Assembly: GCF_963576545.1 (NCBI RefSeq)
Contig: NC_083636.1
Coordinates: 8,001,856 to 8,065,855, forward strand
Source of the DNA: Limanda limanda
Taxonomy: Eukaryota > Chordata > Actinopteri > Pleuronectiformes > Pleuronectidae
Direction: 5' to 3'
Length of the DNA stretch: 64,000 bases
Shown here: in pieces, positions 1 through 14,208 of the stretch
Numbering within the stretch: the stretch's first letter is position 1
Layout: each line of letters starts with the position of its first letter
The notes under the pieces: generated by a model
Databases searched by the model: none
The model's input: only the letters and a program-made list of their open reading frames with translations
What the model was told of the DNA's origin: nothing
Position numbers and translations under genes: made by a program

Positions 1-3000
1 AACCAATGGGGTGTGAAGTCCTTTCCTCATTAGAGGTAACTGTATCTCCTGCTTTTCACTGCCACTGGAAAGAAATGTACACATGGAAGAAAGGAGCCTT
101 TGTTATCGTGCGTCAGTATGAACGTTGTGGCCCAGATTCACTAAAGGTTTGCACAAGGAATAGTGTGCTCTGAGCTGACCAGATAACAAAGACAGGCAAA
201 TGTGTGCAGTCAGAGGAAAGCTGAGATCGGTGCAGGTTAAGAAAGAAGATGAAGAAGCCTCTTTGCACCTGTCAGTCAAACTGCTTCGAAGTCTTAAGTT
301 TTTACGTGTTCGTTTTCCATTTTAATTGAAGGATTAGATTGAGAATTAGCTGAGCGGTGATAAAGGTTCTCCAATCTCAAATTTCAGATCAGGTGGCTCA
401 ACTGTAGCTCACCTGGTTAAGCAACAGCCCATCATCCCAGCTCTGTCTGTCTCCATTGTCAGTTAAAGGCAAAACAGCTATAAGAATTATTAAACCCCAA
501 ACTCTTATCAAATCACACGTTGTTCCATTGCACTAACTTTCTGAATGACGTGAAAAAAACAAACATACAATCAGTAATAGATTTAGAAGATTCTGACCAA
601 ACACTGTACGCTAACCCTAATACCTGTGTGGAGGTAATGCTACTGTTCCCAAACCCTACAAGGAATTGTGCGATATATTTTTTAGTATTCAAAATATTGT
701 CAATAATTGTCTTTTACGTTGCATTAATCAATGTTTTTATGTCAACTATGGATGAAATGAACTTTAAGCTGATTCTTTCATCAACTCTCATCAACAGCAC
801 AGACAAAGTTAGCAGTTAGCCAATACAACTAAATTGTATCAGCTAAATAGCAACATTTTCTTCAGAACTTGGTGGAAAGCAAAACAAAGCTACATTTCAG
901 ACTTACTTTGGCCAAGTAGCCAGAAACACAACTCGGGTCAGTGGTAATCATGCTGTTGTTTTCCAAAATGTTGTTGGTTCAATCACCGACTCCTCCAGTC
1001 CACATGCTGAAGTGTTCTTGGGCAGGTACATTATGTGTTAGACCAGACCTACCTAGACTAAAGCAGCTAAACCACATACTGCTTTGAGCCAGAATGTAGT
1101 CGTTGCTCATGAATTCAGCTTTTTAGTTGTTAGAGAGAATATATTATTTGTTACATAGACTCATCAGTGTCCGAATTGTCTTACATGTTGATGTTGAATG
1201 GTTTTACAGTTTGGCAGGCCTCTTGAGTTTAATGTTGAGGTAGCAGTGGGCAATACAGTATGAGCAGGGTAGCTTAAGAGAGATGTTGTGACAATCCCCT
1301 GCACTGACAGGTCTGCTGTGACACTGACACCATGCTCAGGAAGACATTGTTTCACCTGACAACTGACAGATGTTGCTTATTCCCTGATTTCTTCTTCCTC
1401 TCATACAGTGTAGTGCTTACAGTGTTGCCTGCCATTTTTAATACAGCTGGTCTTATATATAATATATTGCATCTTACAAAAACAACCCTGTTGCCTCCTA
1501 GACCAATAGACCTAATATAGTGTTACTCTCATTCTCAACCTGCAAACTGGATTTTCACAGCTTGATATTCCCCAACAAATACTGTAGCTGAAGACTGAGC
1601 CGAAAGACTGATCCGATTTTATCAAATTAATCAAACAAACCCCACTTCAAAAGGCTGCTGTGAGTGAACGGATTGAGCAGTGCCAAGTTCTCAGATTTAC
1701 GTCAAACACATCATTCACAGGAGGTGTTTGCCAAAAGCAGCTTTTGTCCAAAGTGACCTAATCACATTAGCGGCAGAATGTTGGACTGATTGCAAATAAA
1801 GCAAGAGCAATTAGCAGCGCCCATGGCCCTGCTCTGATCTGGCTTAGTGTTACTCATTGAACAGTCTCTATTGATTCCCCACGGCCATTAGACGGACACC
1901 CACGGCTCTTTGGTCACTTTGTCCACAATAACACCTCTTTGCTGGCTGGCAAATTGGTCTCTCCTAGTGCTGTGCAGCTGCAGCCAAGTTCTGTACCTAT
2001 TGTGTTCATGTCATGTCAGGTCATGTCATACAGGCCAGTTGTGTTTATGAAACTTGAGTGGGAATAGTTGGACTGAGACTGGCTGAAAAATCTGGTGGCA
2101 GAATTAAAAAGTGTCGGTACTCTATCTGGAGGAAAAATACTACATATTTGGTCAAAAGTCAGACCTGAATCAGATTTTTCTGTTTTACTTATTTGTATTT
2201 TGGGGGGAAAAGCATTTTACTAAAACCACCTAAACTCCTGTAACACTGTAGTGCACTATTGGTTCTCGCACAATCTGTGGATTTTTTTGCATCACTGAAA
2301 GTATGTCTGACGAGCTCTGGAGTCATGTTTAGTTGGTCACCTTGTCTGCAGAACATGCAGAAAGGGAAACACTGTGAAAGTTTGGGGTAAGTGCTTGCTA
2401 ATAGCTTGTCAGTAATGTTTTACCCACTTTTGTTAAAACACTACACATTGTGTGTCTGCTGAGCTCATTTGCTCATTTAAGAAAAAATTAGTCACACACT
2501 AACATAATTAGCTTATTTAAAATCCTGGAGGCGTCCAACTGGTTGTATAACAGTTCTAGTAGAAGAAACACGACAGACTCCATCAAAACTGCTATGTTAT
2601 TATGTTTTTAGTTCTGGGGCTCATTGCAAAATTATTGTCACCGTCTTCCTAAGACTCATTTGTATTTACGTAAGATGTGCATGGAGTCATTGTGTATATG
2701 TGAAACACGATAGATTGTTCTTGATTGGAATCCTTGCAATGTAATGTGGTTAAACTGCCTTTAATTAAAAGATATTGAATTGAACATCAAAATGTTGGAT
2801 TGATTTTAGTACAAAAGAAACAGTAGTAGCTTTGCAGTAACTGCCGTTAACCTTTGCAGTGTAGTATTGATGGAAAATATCCTGTCTGAATTGATGTGTA
2901 CATTTATTTATTTAAAATTAAATTATTTATTTGTTGCTTGACTAACTTATACTGCTTTGACTGAAAGCTGTCAGTGGCTTCATAATTAACTTTATATCTA

Positions 3001-5984
3001 TTAAGAACATGAGGGCTCAGAAATATTAATACATTATTAGTGGCATTAGCAAGACCTCGGGAAAAGTCCACGTAGTTTTACATGGCGCTCAGAAGTGCTG
3101 AATGATGTCCTCAGAGCTGCTGTAAATTTGCTCCTCTGCTGGCGGCGAACACTGTTTGTCTCATGTTTTTACGTGAATAGAAGAGAGGTGAATCATCATC
3201 AAACCAGACGAGCAGTTTCTGTGCTTTTATTGCATTTCTGTCCGAGGAAATGCAGACGATGGCTGCCCTGCAGTTCTGTTGGCAGACACAAAGCTGCAAT
3301 TTCCAAACGACGTGGCCCCAAATGCTTGTAAAGGGCCAAAGCGTTAAGAAATACGATGTTTGGAGGAGTCCTCCAACATTTAATCGTTTCTTTAAATATG
3401 CTCCACATCTTATCCTTTACTCTGCAAAACACAATTGACAGTTTTGTTCCAATTATCTCAAGTAGTTTGGGATGGCGAGACTCATTACTGGCTTTGAAAT
3501 TACTACTTTTGCTGCAGGCCCTCATCTCTAATCAATATCTTCAGCAGTTATTACCAGTTGTTGAGAACAGTTGGATAGATTTCACTGCTTTGTGCCGTGA
3601 TTATTGATATATGTTTTCCTGGTAATCCACTCAGCAGTTTAACAAGGACTGAAAAGACGACGACACGTCAAAGTGCTGCAGTTTTGAAGAGCTCATTTTG
3701 TCAGAGCATAGTCCGTCTCACTATATAGATGGAAACACATGTTATATCATTATAGGATATACAACCTCTGTCTGCCTATTAAATGCCAGGTTTTTTCATT
3801 GGTGAAAATGCATCTGCAGGAATATGGGATTGTTTCTTCACACACTGAGACGTGACTATCCTGATGACAGAAGCAGGCAAACAAACTAGCTACAAAAGCA
3901 CAAAAACCCCTTCCTGAACAGAAGGTCACACTACTTTGCTCAGTCTCAGAGCTTTCCCAGAGTTCTTGTCACCACTAGCCTCTCCCTGGGGCACGTCTGC
4001 ATCCCAGACTACCAATACCATGTCTCTCTGGGACTGCTTGATAGACAAAAGTGACATTTCTCATAAGGAAATATATAAGTACATATCCATTTGGAACAAG
4101 GACTTTTGGGAGGTTGTGCTGTACCAGGGGGAAATATTTCATCTCTGTCTTCTGCCAAATATAAATGAGATCTGGTCCAATATCTCACCATGTCAGTCCC
4201 TTTCCAGATCAGAGTGCAGCTCACCAGGCTCCATTTATATTTATTCTAGGATTTTAACCAATAACCTATGAGAAGGGGTGTGGGAAGTATGAAGTGAGCA
4301 AAGTAACAATAACACACAAGGCAACAGTAAACATATCCACTCTAACAGGGGACTGCGTCACTGTCTGGGCCAATCAGGGACAATATTTAACTTTGTGCAG
4401 TGAGCTGAGTTGAAGGGGAATACTGTGTTGAGCCAAACATCGCCTTTGAACAAGTTATACCTGACAAAGCACAGGTCAAAGAACCAACTCAAACATCTGA
4501 CCAACCTTTTAGCACCTTTATAGGATAATTAAAAACACTATAACTGAGCCTGATGAGAAAATGATTTTAAATTGAGTCCACTAACCCCTTTTCATGAAAG
4601 CTGAATAGTTGAGATTGAAATATAAATATATCAAAAGTTATTAAAGCCCTACAACAAAGAAATGTAATTGAAGCTTGATATTCTAAAGTTTAACCATAAA
4701 TTTATTATAAATAAAAAAGTAATACAACCAAATGGAAAGAACTTGAATTACGAAATAAACATATAAACATATAAAGATGTAAACATAAACGTCTTTTCTG
4801 CATTGTTTATTCTGTAAAATAAAAAAAATCATATTATTGTATATTGGTCAAGATACACCAATGCAAATATGTGTAAAAGTCTCCTTATTGGCCAAATAAT
4901 AACCCGGTCAAGCTCTTGCTGGAAACATGAAAACAATTCATGGAGCTTTCAGTAGATGAAAAAATTTATAATTAATAGTCTGATAAGAAGGTGTTTTTTC
5001 ACAATGACAAATTGCCACTGGTTAGTAAGCCTCTGTAATCATCATAAATTATATATTAGTTGTGCGAAAACGGAAAACTTGACCAGCATAACATCCCCAA
5101 CTGAAGGGAGAGATGGTAGGCAGAGCTATCTACTTGGCTTTTCATTTGTCTGAGTGATGTTTTTTAGCTTCATCTGATATACTAACTGGTCCAAAACACA
5201 ATAATGATTGCTCACTTGAAATGTATGATGTCAACATTGGAGGGAAACTGATTGTTTTCTGTAGCTTAATTCAGTCCGTCCTGCTTAATATCTTTGTGTT
5301 CAGGCTTCTCTCTGATGCTGGCACTCAGCCTACCATTTAAATTAGTTGTGCAGTAAACACACACATTAAACACGCTCCCTTCCTCAAGAGATGCCATTTT
5401 GGCAGCTAGATTGGCTTTGCCAATTTCAAGCGATGTGCTCATTATAAATCAAACCACACTCAAACCATCTTGCACTGCAGTGTTTTACTCTCCTGAGTTT
5501 CTGATTGTTTCCTCTAATGCAAAGGGATTTGCTGCAATCATGAGCAGTGTAATTAGATGAGCTGGTATTGTTGGTAAGACAAAGAAATTAGATCTTTAAT
5601 GAAGCTCATTGTAATTCAGTCCTCACGGTGAACCTCCAAAAAATATCACCTGGATCTGTATTTGTCCTCAGCTCTACTATGAGCTTTAACATCTTTCAGT
5701 TCATTGTTTTTGTTTTCTGGCCAACAGCAGTAAACAACTTCAATCACAAGTCCGTTCAGCTGTGTGGTGTTTCAGTGGGAACAGTGACTATTGAAAAAAA
5801 CACTAATCAGAGTATGTTAACAAGATCAATCATTCAGAGTAAAGTTGTAAAAAAGCCAAACTGATTTACTGAAGTATAGAAAACAGAGATGAGGTCAGAT
5901 GAGTCATCCTTTCCCATATTATTAACTACTGAAAGTTTGTGTTTACACAATATAGTTTCAGTTGGTAGAGTCCAAAACAAAGCT
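1..5984. other. Non-coding stretch, probably rerg intron
   Basis: No open frame here looks like a protein family I recognise, and no exon with convincing splice sites was seen on either strand. Because the first coding exon of rerg lies at 16.9 kb on the minus strand and its later exons are not in the window, this is most likely inside a long rerg intron. Two blocks (about 1715-1990 and 5380-5600) are low in simple repeats and rich in homeobox-type TAAT/ATTA words, so they could be conserved enhancers, but that is a guess without alignment. Confidence 0.45.
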
Positions 5985-6295
5985 AAAAGTAAAATAAATA
6001 TTGGACATCAAATCATCAAGTTTCCCTGAGTGCAAATTAATTCTGCTCCATGTCTGCTGGGGGATGAAACCATAGACTATATATAAAGATGGACGACACG
6101 TCTTAACTTTCTCCCACTATCCAGAAAAGAAACCAAAATATCTTGGATATGAACGCTACCGTTTCAGCTTTGAATCATGACCTTTCACCTCATTTTTATA
6201 GTATGAAATAAGTAATTCTAACCAAACTTATCAGAAAATATTAATCGTATCTAATTACTTCTAAAACATCTGAGGGTTTAACTCATTTGAATTCG
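5985..6295. repeat. Left part of dispersed segment A
   Basis: This stretch is a diverged copy of the spacer that follows plexin copies 1 and 2 (from 38392 and about 55125). The match begins at a shared AAAGTAAAATAAATATTGGA and runs to the shared GGTTTAACTCATTTG. In the two spacers about 270 extra bases are present that look like the rest of a short inverted-repeat element carrying the AGATGGACGACA-type end. The similarity stops abruptly at both edges, so 5985 marks a likely duplication breakpoint. Confidence 0.65.
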
Positions 6296-8599
6296 ATGCC
6301 TCCAGTAATATGAGCACTCACATCTATTCAGTAACTACACAGAGGTGTGTCGAGATCTAACTCAACGGTCTCCAAAGCAGGTGACGCAAATACCTCGTAG
6401 GAAGAAAATCAATTAGTTTTTGCTTCGCTGATTCACAAACACAGTTGTCAGTTCATCCAGTTAAAAGCGCCACTCTACCTCATACAGTATGAAAGCTTCA
6501 ACTTTTCAATGCGCCTCTAGTTGAATACACTTAGCCTTTGCACTACTAAGAGGCATGTCCCTTTGTTTGAGCACAACAAGTCGCAGTATATATCGAGTTC
6601 ACTTTGAATGACAGTAAAGGTCAAACAAACTCCCCTGCGCTCCACTTTGGACGAGCTCCACAAGCTCACAATGGCAGCGAGGGGGGGGGGGGCAGCCATT
6701 CTCCTTAGGGCCCCGCGGCTCTGCAAAATGGTACACCAGAGAGGCTTTGATTTCACATCTCTGAAGATGCAAAAGGAAAAAAGCTTGCAGTTGTGGGGTT
6801 AGAATGGGAAGGGCGTGAGGATTCAGACACTGCATTCATCCCTTTAATTTAGTCTAACAATAGCACCACAGCGCTATTCATAAAAAGCCATGTGTGAGGC
6901 AGATGGGGGCTGTGGTTACAGGCATGAAGGTAAAGACATGTACCAGGAAAAGCTGAGAGAAAGGGAAGTTTATTTTACCTATAAAACAGACAACCTGTGT
7001 ATTATAGCATTTATACAAATATCTTGTCCACACTGAAGCAACTGTAAGCACTGTTGTTGAGCAAGAAAACACATCATTGTTTCTAACATTTTATCAGGCC
7101 TGTTATTTGTATTTAAAGAGGGATAATATGTGATCAAATACTGCCTCAGAAAACCAACTTTGATTCTGCTTTTGTCTTTTCTACAATATAGAAGAGGTAT
7201 ACTGTTTTTGTTTTTGGAGTGATTCTGATTACCTTAACACACATCAAGTGTTGAAGGACATGTTGTGAAATGTGTTTCTGTTATGTGACTGTCAGGTGAA
7301 CGTTCACAGTGGAAGTAGCTTTGCTTGATGTACATAATTGAAAAGCAGCAGAATCTTGAGTCTTTCTTTAAGGCAGTTGATTTGCTTACTGGGAAATGCT
7401 CAAATTTTTATTTGGTAAGAAGATCTGAACCGCCCTCTGTTTGGTAAATGCAGTTAACCATATGCCAGTAAGCTTAGCTTAGCATAAACACTGGAAGCAG
7501 GTGAGAAATGCTAGCCTGACTCTGGAAAGGACTCAAAATCCTGCACCAGGATGTCTAAAACACATTTATTAACATCTGTATCTTATATATTTCATTGATC
7601 AATGCAAAAACTTAACTGTGAAAGTAAGTTGCAGTATTATCAGTCTTATGTGGCAGACTATGTATTGCTCCACGTATTCCTTTAACACTCTTAACTTGCC
7701 TTGAACATGCTTTGAATCCTGTATAACCCGCACAACTAACCGCCACACTTGGAACAGTGTCTCCCAGATGTGTAGGTGCATTTTTGAGGGGGCACACATT
7801 CACTATTGTGTAGATTTGGCAGCAACGTGTGGTGGCATCAAACCTGCATATAATACAGCCCACATGGCATTTGACCAGCCAAGATAGATCTTAGTTTGCG
7901 TTTTCTTAGACTGCCTTCTCACTGATGCCAGAAGGTAGTTATGGACTGAGAATCTAAGTCTACTTTTATTAAGCCCCAAAGAAATGCAGAATAAAGTTTT
8001 AAATTAAAACTGGATAATAAAAAAAGAAAGCAGATGTCACTTAATGTAATTTTAAAAAGAATGAGAGGGAACAGTGTTAATAAATCAAATATCACTGAAT
8101 ATTAATGAGCCAGAACCTCAGCCGATAAGCAGCTTCAGAAGCAATAGAAGAAAATACATAATGGATCCCTCATGAAATTTTAAAAGCACTGCTAATCTCA
8201 AGAGAGTAAGGTTTAAAGCAAGCCGGGAAATAACAGTGATGACGCAAACCAGTCGAGGACCGTGACGGAAGTCAGGTACCAAAAGTGGAGAAACGAACAA
8301 TAATATGTGAGGCTGGGAGAGTTGGAGGTGTGCTCTAAAAATAATAAAAATAAAAAGGCATTAACATTAAAGAATCCCACCTTAACGTGGCATAATCATT
8401 TCCCTTTATGGGTCCACCACTTCATACACGTGTGTTTCAAGAGGCGGCTGATTAATTGGTTTTCTCTTATTAAACTGAGAAGAGGCACAGAACATTGGCT
8501 GGCAAGAACGTTACTCCAGAAATATCCTTTCTGGCAAAAAACAATATTTGTTTAACCTTTGAGTGTGAAGAGCGAAGGAGTGCCGTTGAATAGAAACAC
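6296..8599. other. Non-coding block missing from the downstream copies of segment A
   Basis: The flanking parts of segment A are directly joined in the spacers at 38.98 and 55.68 kb, but here 2.3 kb separates them. Either the block was deleted in the downstream copies or inserted here. It contains a run of G at 6681-6691 and no ORF that I can support as a gene. Confidence 0.45.
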
Positions 8600-9290
8600 A
8601 GGAGGAGGTCTGACACTGAAGCAGTCTGATCGGCCTTCAGAGAGCTCAACAGAGCTCATAGACTCACCTTGTGCCTCTCTGAGGACAAGGGGAAGCTCCA
8701 GGCAGCGGGTAATGTGTTCATTATATGTGGAAGTGGAGGAGGATGGAGAGGGACAATGACGAATTTCAGCTTCTCTGACAGTTTAGTGAAGCTTCAGAGC
8801 TATTAGGATACATGAACAGATGGACTACCTGCATCCAAAAAGTCTACATGTATGGGCATAGACTGTATATAAAGGTTTGGACAACATGTCTCCATTTACA
8901 GAAACAGTTCCTGGTGATTTCTGCGTTGCTGATATTTCTGACTGTAGACCGTAAATGTTCGATGAGGATCAGCATGAGAAATCATGTTTCTGAGGAAATT
9001 CTTTATACCACGGTTTTACAAATTCTTTTAAAACACTTCTTTTGACACCCCATCTACCAAACAAGACTAAATTAAAGATGTTTCTCATGTCCATATTATG
9101 CTGATGAGTCAATTACTGAAAGAACAGAGACATGTGTCACAGCTAATTATCTGACGCACGAAGTGTATCACATTGACGCACTCAGTTCCTTTTCCTTCAT
9201 CTCAAGTTGGTCAGGTTGTATCTCGCCTTTGAACAAAATGAGAGATTTATGTGATTAACTCAATTCGATCAAATAGAAGGACAATGCTTT
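8600..9290. repeat. Right part of dispersed segment A
   Basis: From GAGGAGGTCTGACACTGAAG onward this is homologous to 38983-39810 and to 55680-58100 (the latter interrupted by a Tc1-type element). It includes the word CATAGACTGTATATAAAGG, a motif also found in the other part of segment A and typical of dispersed fish elements. A stretch of about 120 bases near 9054 is missing relative to the spacers. Homology ends near GGACAATGCTT at about 9290. Confidence 0.65.
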
Positions 9291-12200
9291 TTAATCATTG
9301 GAAAAAACACCCTGCGACAATGTTCTTGATTCTTTTTTTCCTTGTGCCAGATTTTTGAATTATACCCAGTTAAAATAAATTTCCGTCACTCGCGAAGACC
9401 ACAGATTTCCTTATTATATAACTTTTTGAAGAAATAACCTCTCAGGGTTCATGTCTTTCCCATTCCGTCCTGAAAGTATTTCATCAAATCATTTTTCTTA
9501 ATCTGTATCTGGCAAAGATAACACACGCACATCCAAAGATTCCCACAGCATTAAATAAAAGTTGTTTTTTTAAATTTGGGAATTTCAGTTCTTTTCCATC
9601 ACACTCCCTCATCAACCTCATCACTCATCCCCCACACAGAAATCCTATTCAGTTTCACAATCTGATGTTAATATAGTACACACCTGGTCCTGGTTGTGCT
9701 GCTGCCAAGGCCTTTTCACCCACACTGCAGCAAAAAGCTCTGAACTCTCAGCCCAAACCGAGCAAACAAGAACAATTTAAAATAATGAAGTCTTAGCTTA
9801 GTTTGGTAGTTTAAGTCTTATGTAACACACATTAGCTCATAAAAGTCGCTAAATGTTCTGTACAGTGGACACAGCCCTCTCTGAACACATCACTCCAGTT
9901 GCTCTTAACGCCACTTAAAAACCTTTTCAGATCTCTTATCTAAAAGAGTAGAACATACCTCTGACACACTGATAAGAGCGTTTGCACTGCAGCTTAATGT
10001 ACTCAACGAATCGTACCTTATAGCTGCTCAGATTGTCTGGCATGACAGAGTTTATCTGGGAAGGCAAAACAGGCAGCCAGCTTCACAGCTGTGGGCTCTC
10101 TCAGCTGTCAAAGGCCAAAGACGTGTCTGGAAACTTTCAGCAGCAGGATGAGCAACTGTCCCAGTGTCTCTACATCCTGTTAATTGCTCATTGGCACAGA
10201 GCGGGCAGCTATGCACAGAAAAGCCTGATGGATGTGAAAGCCCGTCATTTATTTGATTACTTTCCAGGACTTTAATTTCCTGCAGCAGACATCACACAAA
10301 GTTGATTTTGGGAGCAGCATGATCACTACAAAAGTGATTTGAGTGTGAGAGGTTGGCTGTGCCATGTTTCAGCAGGAAGCCAATTTCAGAGCTATTATCA
10401 TGAGCTCACAAAGTAATGCTGTCAAATCCATTTAGAGACCAGCTGCTATCTCATTACATTGTCCTCTACATTGACTGTTTTTCTGTACATTAAAAGGAAT
10501 AAGAGATCCCCGATACAACAAAGTTTTATCTAATCGACAATATTACAACATTACACCTCACAGGCATTTTGAAGTCAGCTCAGCAGAGACCATTTCTCTA
10601 CATGATGGGTTTTTGGGATGCCTCCTTCAGGAGACTGTCTGCAGAGTGATTCTTATTTTTCCAACAGGGAGGTTGTGTTTTTGTCATTGTTTGCTACCCA
10701 CTCAAGTTCGGAGCGGATCCAAATAAATGAGCGCATCCAGGAATTTTTTTCACTTTCTTTAACATTGTGAAATACGGCGTTACAATACATGAGAGTTTTA
10801 TCTGTTGTACAGATATGTCTGTAAGATATGGTAGGACAGAGTGCTAGTTGCTGGTTGTAAATGTAAATGTCAGTTGTATTGCAAATTATAAAAAAAGCAA
10901 AATGAGAGAATACTTTACCTCACTGGAATGTAACCTCACATGCTGTAGTGTCAAATCAAAGGCATTTTTACATTGATTAACTTCCTGGTCCTTTAAAGCT
11001 GCCATGACATAACAGTGATTCATCAACAGAAAAATGTAAATAAAGAGCACGGAGGTAAAGTTGGTGTAATTTGTTTCCCCTTCAGCAAAGCATTAGATGA
11101 GACCAGAACCTTTTGATGTGACGGACAGGGGAAAAAGGCAGATCCAAGTGGTGATACTTCGTCTGTTATTGCTCTCATGGTGAAAAAAAAAAAAGATCTT
11201 TACATTGTCATTCCCCAGTATTCAATATGTTTCCTCACAGTAACAGTCAGCACCTTGTCACAAAACTCATAAAAACATGGATTTGCGGATTTTCAGTGTC
11301 GGCTCTCAGTCCAACATAGCTGTCTGTTTGTCCAGCAGCATTGTTTTGTTGTGGATTCGTCTAGCCTGCCTGTTTACATCATGTTCCAGACCACCCTGTG
11401 CATGAGACTGATTCATTGTCCCTTCCCGCTTTTGGAAGTGCAGGTTAACAGTTGTATTAGTAACCCTAACACAGGCACACGTTGGCCACCTCCTTTCTAA
11501 TTGTTCTGTTCTCTGGCTGAGGTAAGGTGGGACATTGGTTCTGCGAAAGGGACAAAACGTTTTCCAACCCCATTTTTTCCAAAGTACACTGTATGTAAAT
11601 GTTTTGTTTTGTAAATGTTTAAAAGTAGGGTCGTGACTAGCATTCAGTTGGTAATTTAATATCTGATTTGTATTTTTAATTGAATTATAAATCATTAAAG
11701 TACTTTTATCAAATTTAGGAGTTTCAAATAATATTAATAAGAGCTTCTGTGGTTCAGCTTTTCAAGAGCTATATGTTGGTATTTTGCTTTTTGTTGCATT
11801 AATTGATTTTGCCAACATTAGCATTTATTATGAGCTGTATCTATGTCCAGGATTACGCAAAAACTACTGAACCAATGTTACTGAAACATTGTGGAAGGAC
11901 GAGGTATAGGCCAAGTTTTGGAGCAGATGTAGGATCTTCTTTTCTCTTTGATTAATATTGCAAAAAAGGACTTTTTTGACATTTCTTAAGAAATAATGCA
12001 AAGTTTTTGATGAAAAAAATCTGACATATTTACGACACAATCAAGCTGCAATTTAGTGCAGCTTGATTGAATGTAAATGGACTGTTGAGCCTTGCTGGAG
12101 GTATGTTCTCTATTGAATGCCTTTATATTGCTCTTCTCCAGCAATCTGGTTCTGAAGCTGCTTGATGCTCTGTTATGTTCATTAGCTAGCCGACTGCTGG

Positions 12201-14208
12201 TTGGTTGAGAGGAGGTAAAGAGCGTTCTAAGATAGAAGCCTGCTGCGAATGAAGCACACCAGAAAAGATGCAGGCCATAAAACCAAAGCAATCAGCTAGA
12301 GGGCAGCTACAACGTTTCACAGGGTTGAGCTATATGAGCTGCAGAGCTGGTGGTTATTATTCTCTGTTTGTTTATCGCTTCAAGCCAAACCATTTTGTTT
12401 GAGTGTGGTCATCTGTGCAGCTTTAATGACAGTGAATTTACTTTATCTATCAGTCTTCATAAATTTTTATGTACATTTTTTTTAACGAACTGACTAAACT
12501 ACAGAGAAATTTTGCCAGCGAGTTCTTTAATTCATGATATAAATCCTGTGTGTGTGTGTGTGTGCATGCATGCATGAGTGCGCTTAGCAGAGTCCAAGCT
12601 GGAGATACAGTAATTGGACAAATTTCTCTTATTTCCTGAACCCCAGTTTCTCCTCAGCTGAGCCAATACACCCAAGGCTTCCAAGTGCCAGAGCAGCCAC
12701 ACTCAACTTAATACACTCTGCTCTTTGTGAGCGCTAGATCGCTCTGCAGGAGTCCAGGTCAGACCATCACAAAGAGCCCGGTTAACCCTCAAAGCCGCCA
12801 AGACACCCAGTGGCTCTGCTGCTACTCTTTTTGTTTTCCCCCAGCCAGCAGTAGGAACATAACAGCCTCTGGATGTGAATGATCACTATTTGAGTGAAAA
12901 TACACTGAACTCCAACTAAAACAAGTACCATTCACATCACATCACTTACCCACATGCTCAAGTACTGCTATCCAAAATAAAGATGGAAGAATTGGTGGAT
13001 TTCGAACATAAATATTGTCCAAGCACAGAGAAGCTCCATCATGCAAAATTTCAGTTAACTGAATGGTAACAGGTGATGTTGATTTAAACTAGTCAGGCTA
13101 GTGACATAGCTAATGGAATTGCCATGTTGATCAGGAAATCAGTCCACAACTTTTGTTCAGACTTAACTAACAACTATCAGATAAATTGAAGGATAAACAG
13201 AGGATGACTTTGGAAATCCCCTGACTTTTTCCTCCAGCACCACCATGCGATTTCAAATAAGGGCTTTGAGTGACATATCTTAACAAATATCTGGGAATTT
13301 TGAGTTGTATTAATAAAGGAAAAATACCACCTACAATCAGAGTGCCCAGAAGATAAATCGAATGATTCTGAATGCCCTGAATTTTTTATCTGCAAAAACT
13401 TAAGTTTGAAGTTTCTGCAGGTATATATAAATAGAATTTCTCCACGAGTGTAATCTGTAAAAAAAGGCATACAAGTACAATAAGATGGTGAATATGGGAA
13501 ATAATATATCTGCTAAATGTTAGCATTTTCAGTTGCGTCTCTTACTCTTATTGGTCAATACAATAACATTGTGAAAACAGAACGAGCAGTAAAAAATGTT
13601 TTTCTGGGAGGTGAAACTTTAATGTTAAACACTTCAAACCGCTTTACCTAAAATGGACAGATAATATAGTTTTATTTACAGCAAATGAGTCCCCCTCCAC
13701 CACACCAGAAGGTTTTGAAACATGTCAAATCTGTATAACATCAGTGTTTAGTTTTTCCTTCCTGTTATATTGGACATTAAGTAGGAATCTAATTTACAGC
13801 CCAAGTCCAGATGTTTGCCATTGTGAAGAAATACGATTAATTAGAATCTGTGGGCTTCCACTAAAGAGCTATATTTAGATGAGAGCTGTTCATTGTTCAC
13901 TGAGGCAACATGTAGCTTCAGAAGTGGAAACAATGACTACTCTTGTGCTGTGTGCATCATAGAGAGCAACAGGAGCCATGAAGGTGACAGGATAGCATCA
14001 GGAAAATCTGCTAAACTGCTTGAATCCGTCCACGTGAAAATCCAATGTTAGGATGTAGTCAGTGTTGAAGGGTTTTCCAGCAAGTAGGCAATGAGTTCAT
14101 TATGAGGACAAGACAAAAGGCAGGATGGAAATTAGACTCCTGACACCCTCATTTGACTTAAGACAAATTTTCTCTCTTCTTCCACACTGCTGACTTAAGC
14201 CCAGGCAT
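9291..14208. other. Non-coding stretch, probably rerg intron
   Basis: No gene could be supported. There is a short TG run near 12547-12565 followed by CATGCATGCATG. Blocks at about 10030-10290 and 12600-12830 are non-repetitive and could be conserved non-coding elements. The 80-codon ORF at 10033 has no recognisable domain and no usable splice context. Confidence 0.45.

Noticed and set aside
10033..10275. 80-codon ORF
   Set aside because: It has no domain, no splice or promoter context, and its length is what chance allows in this composition.
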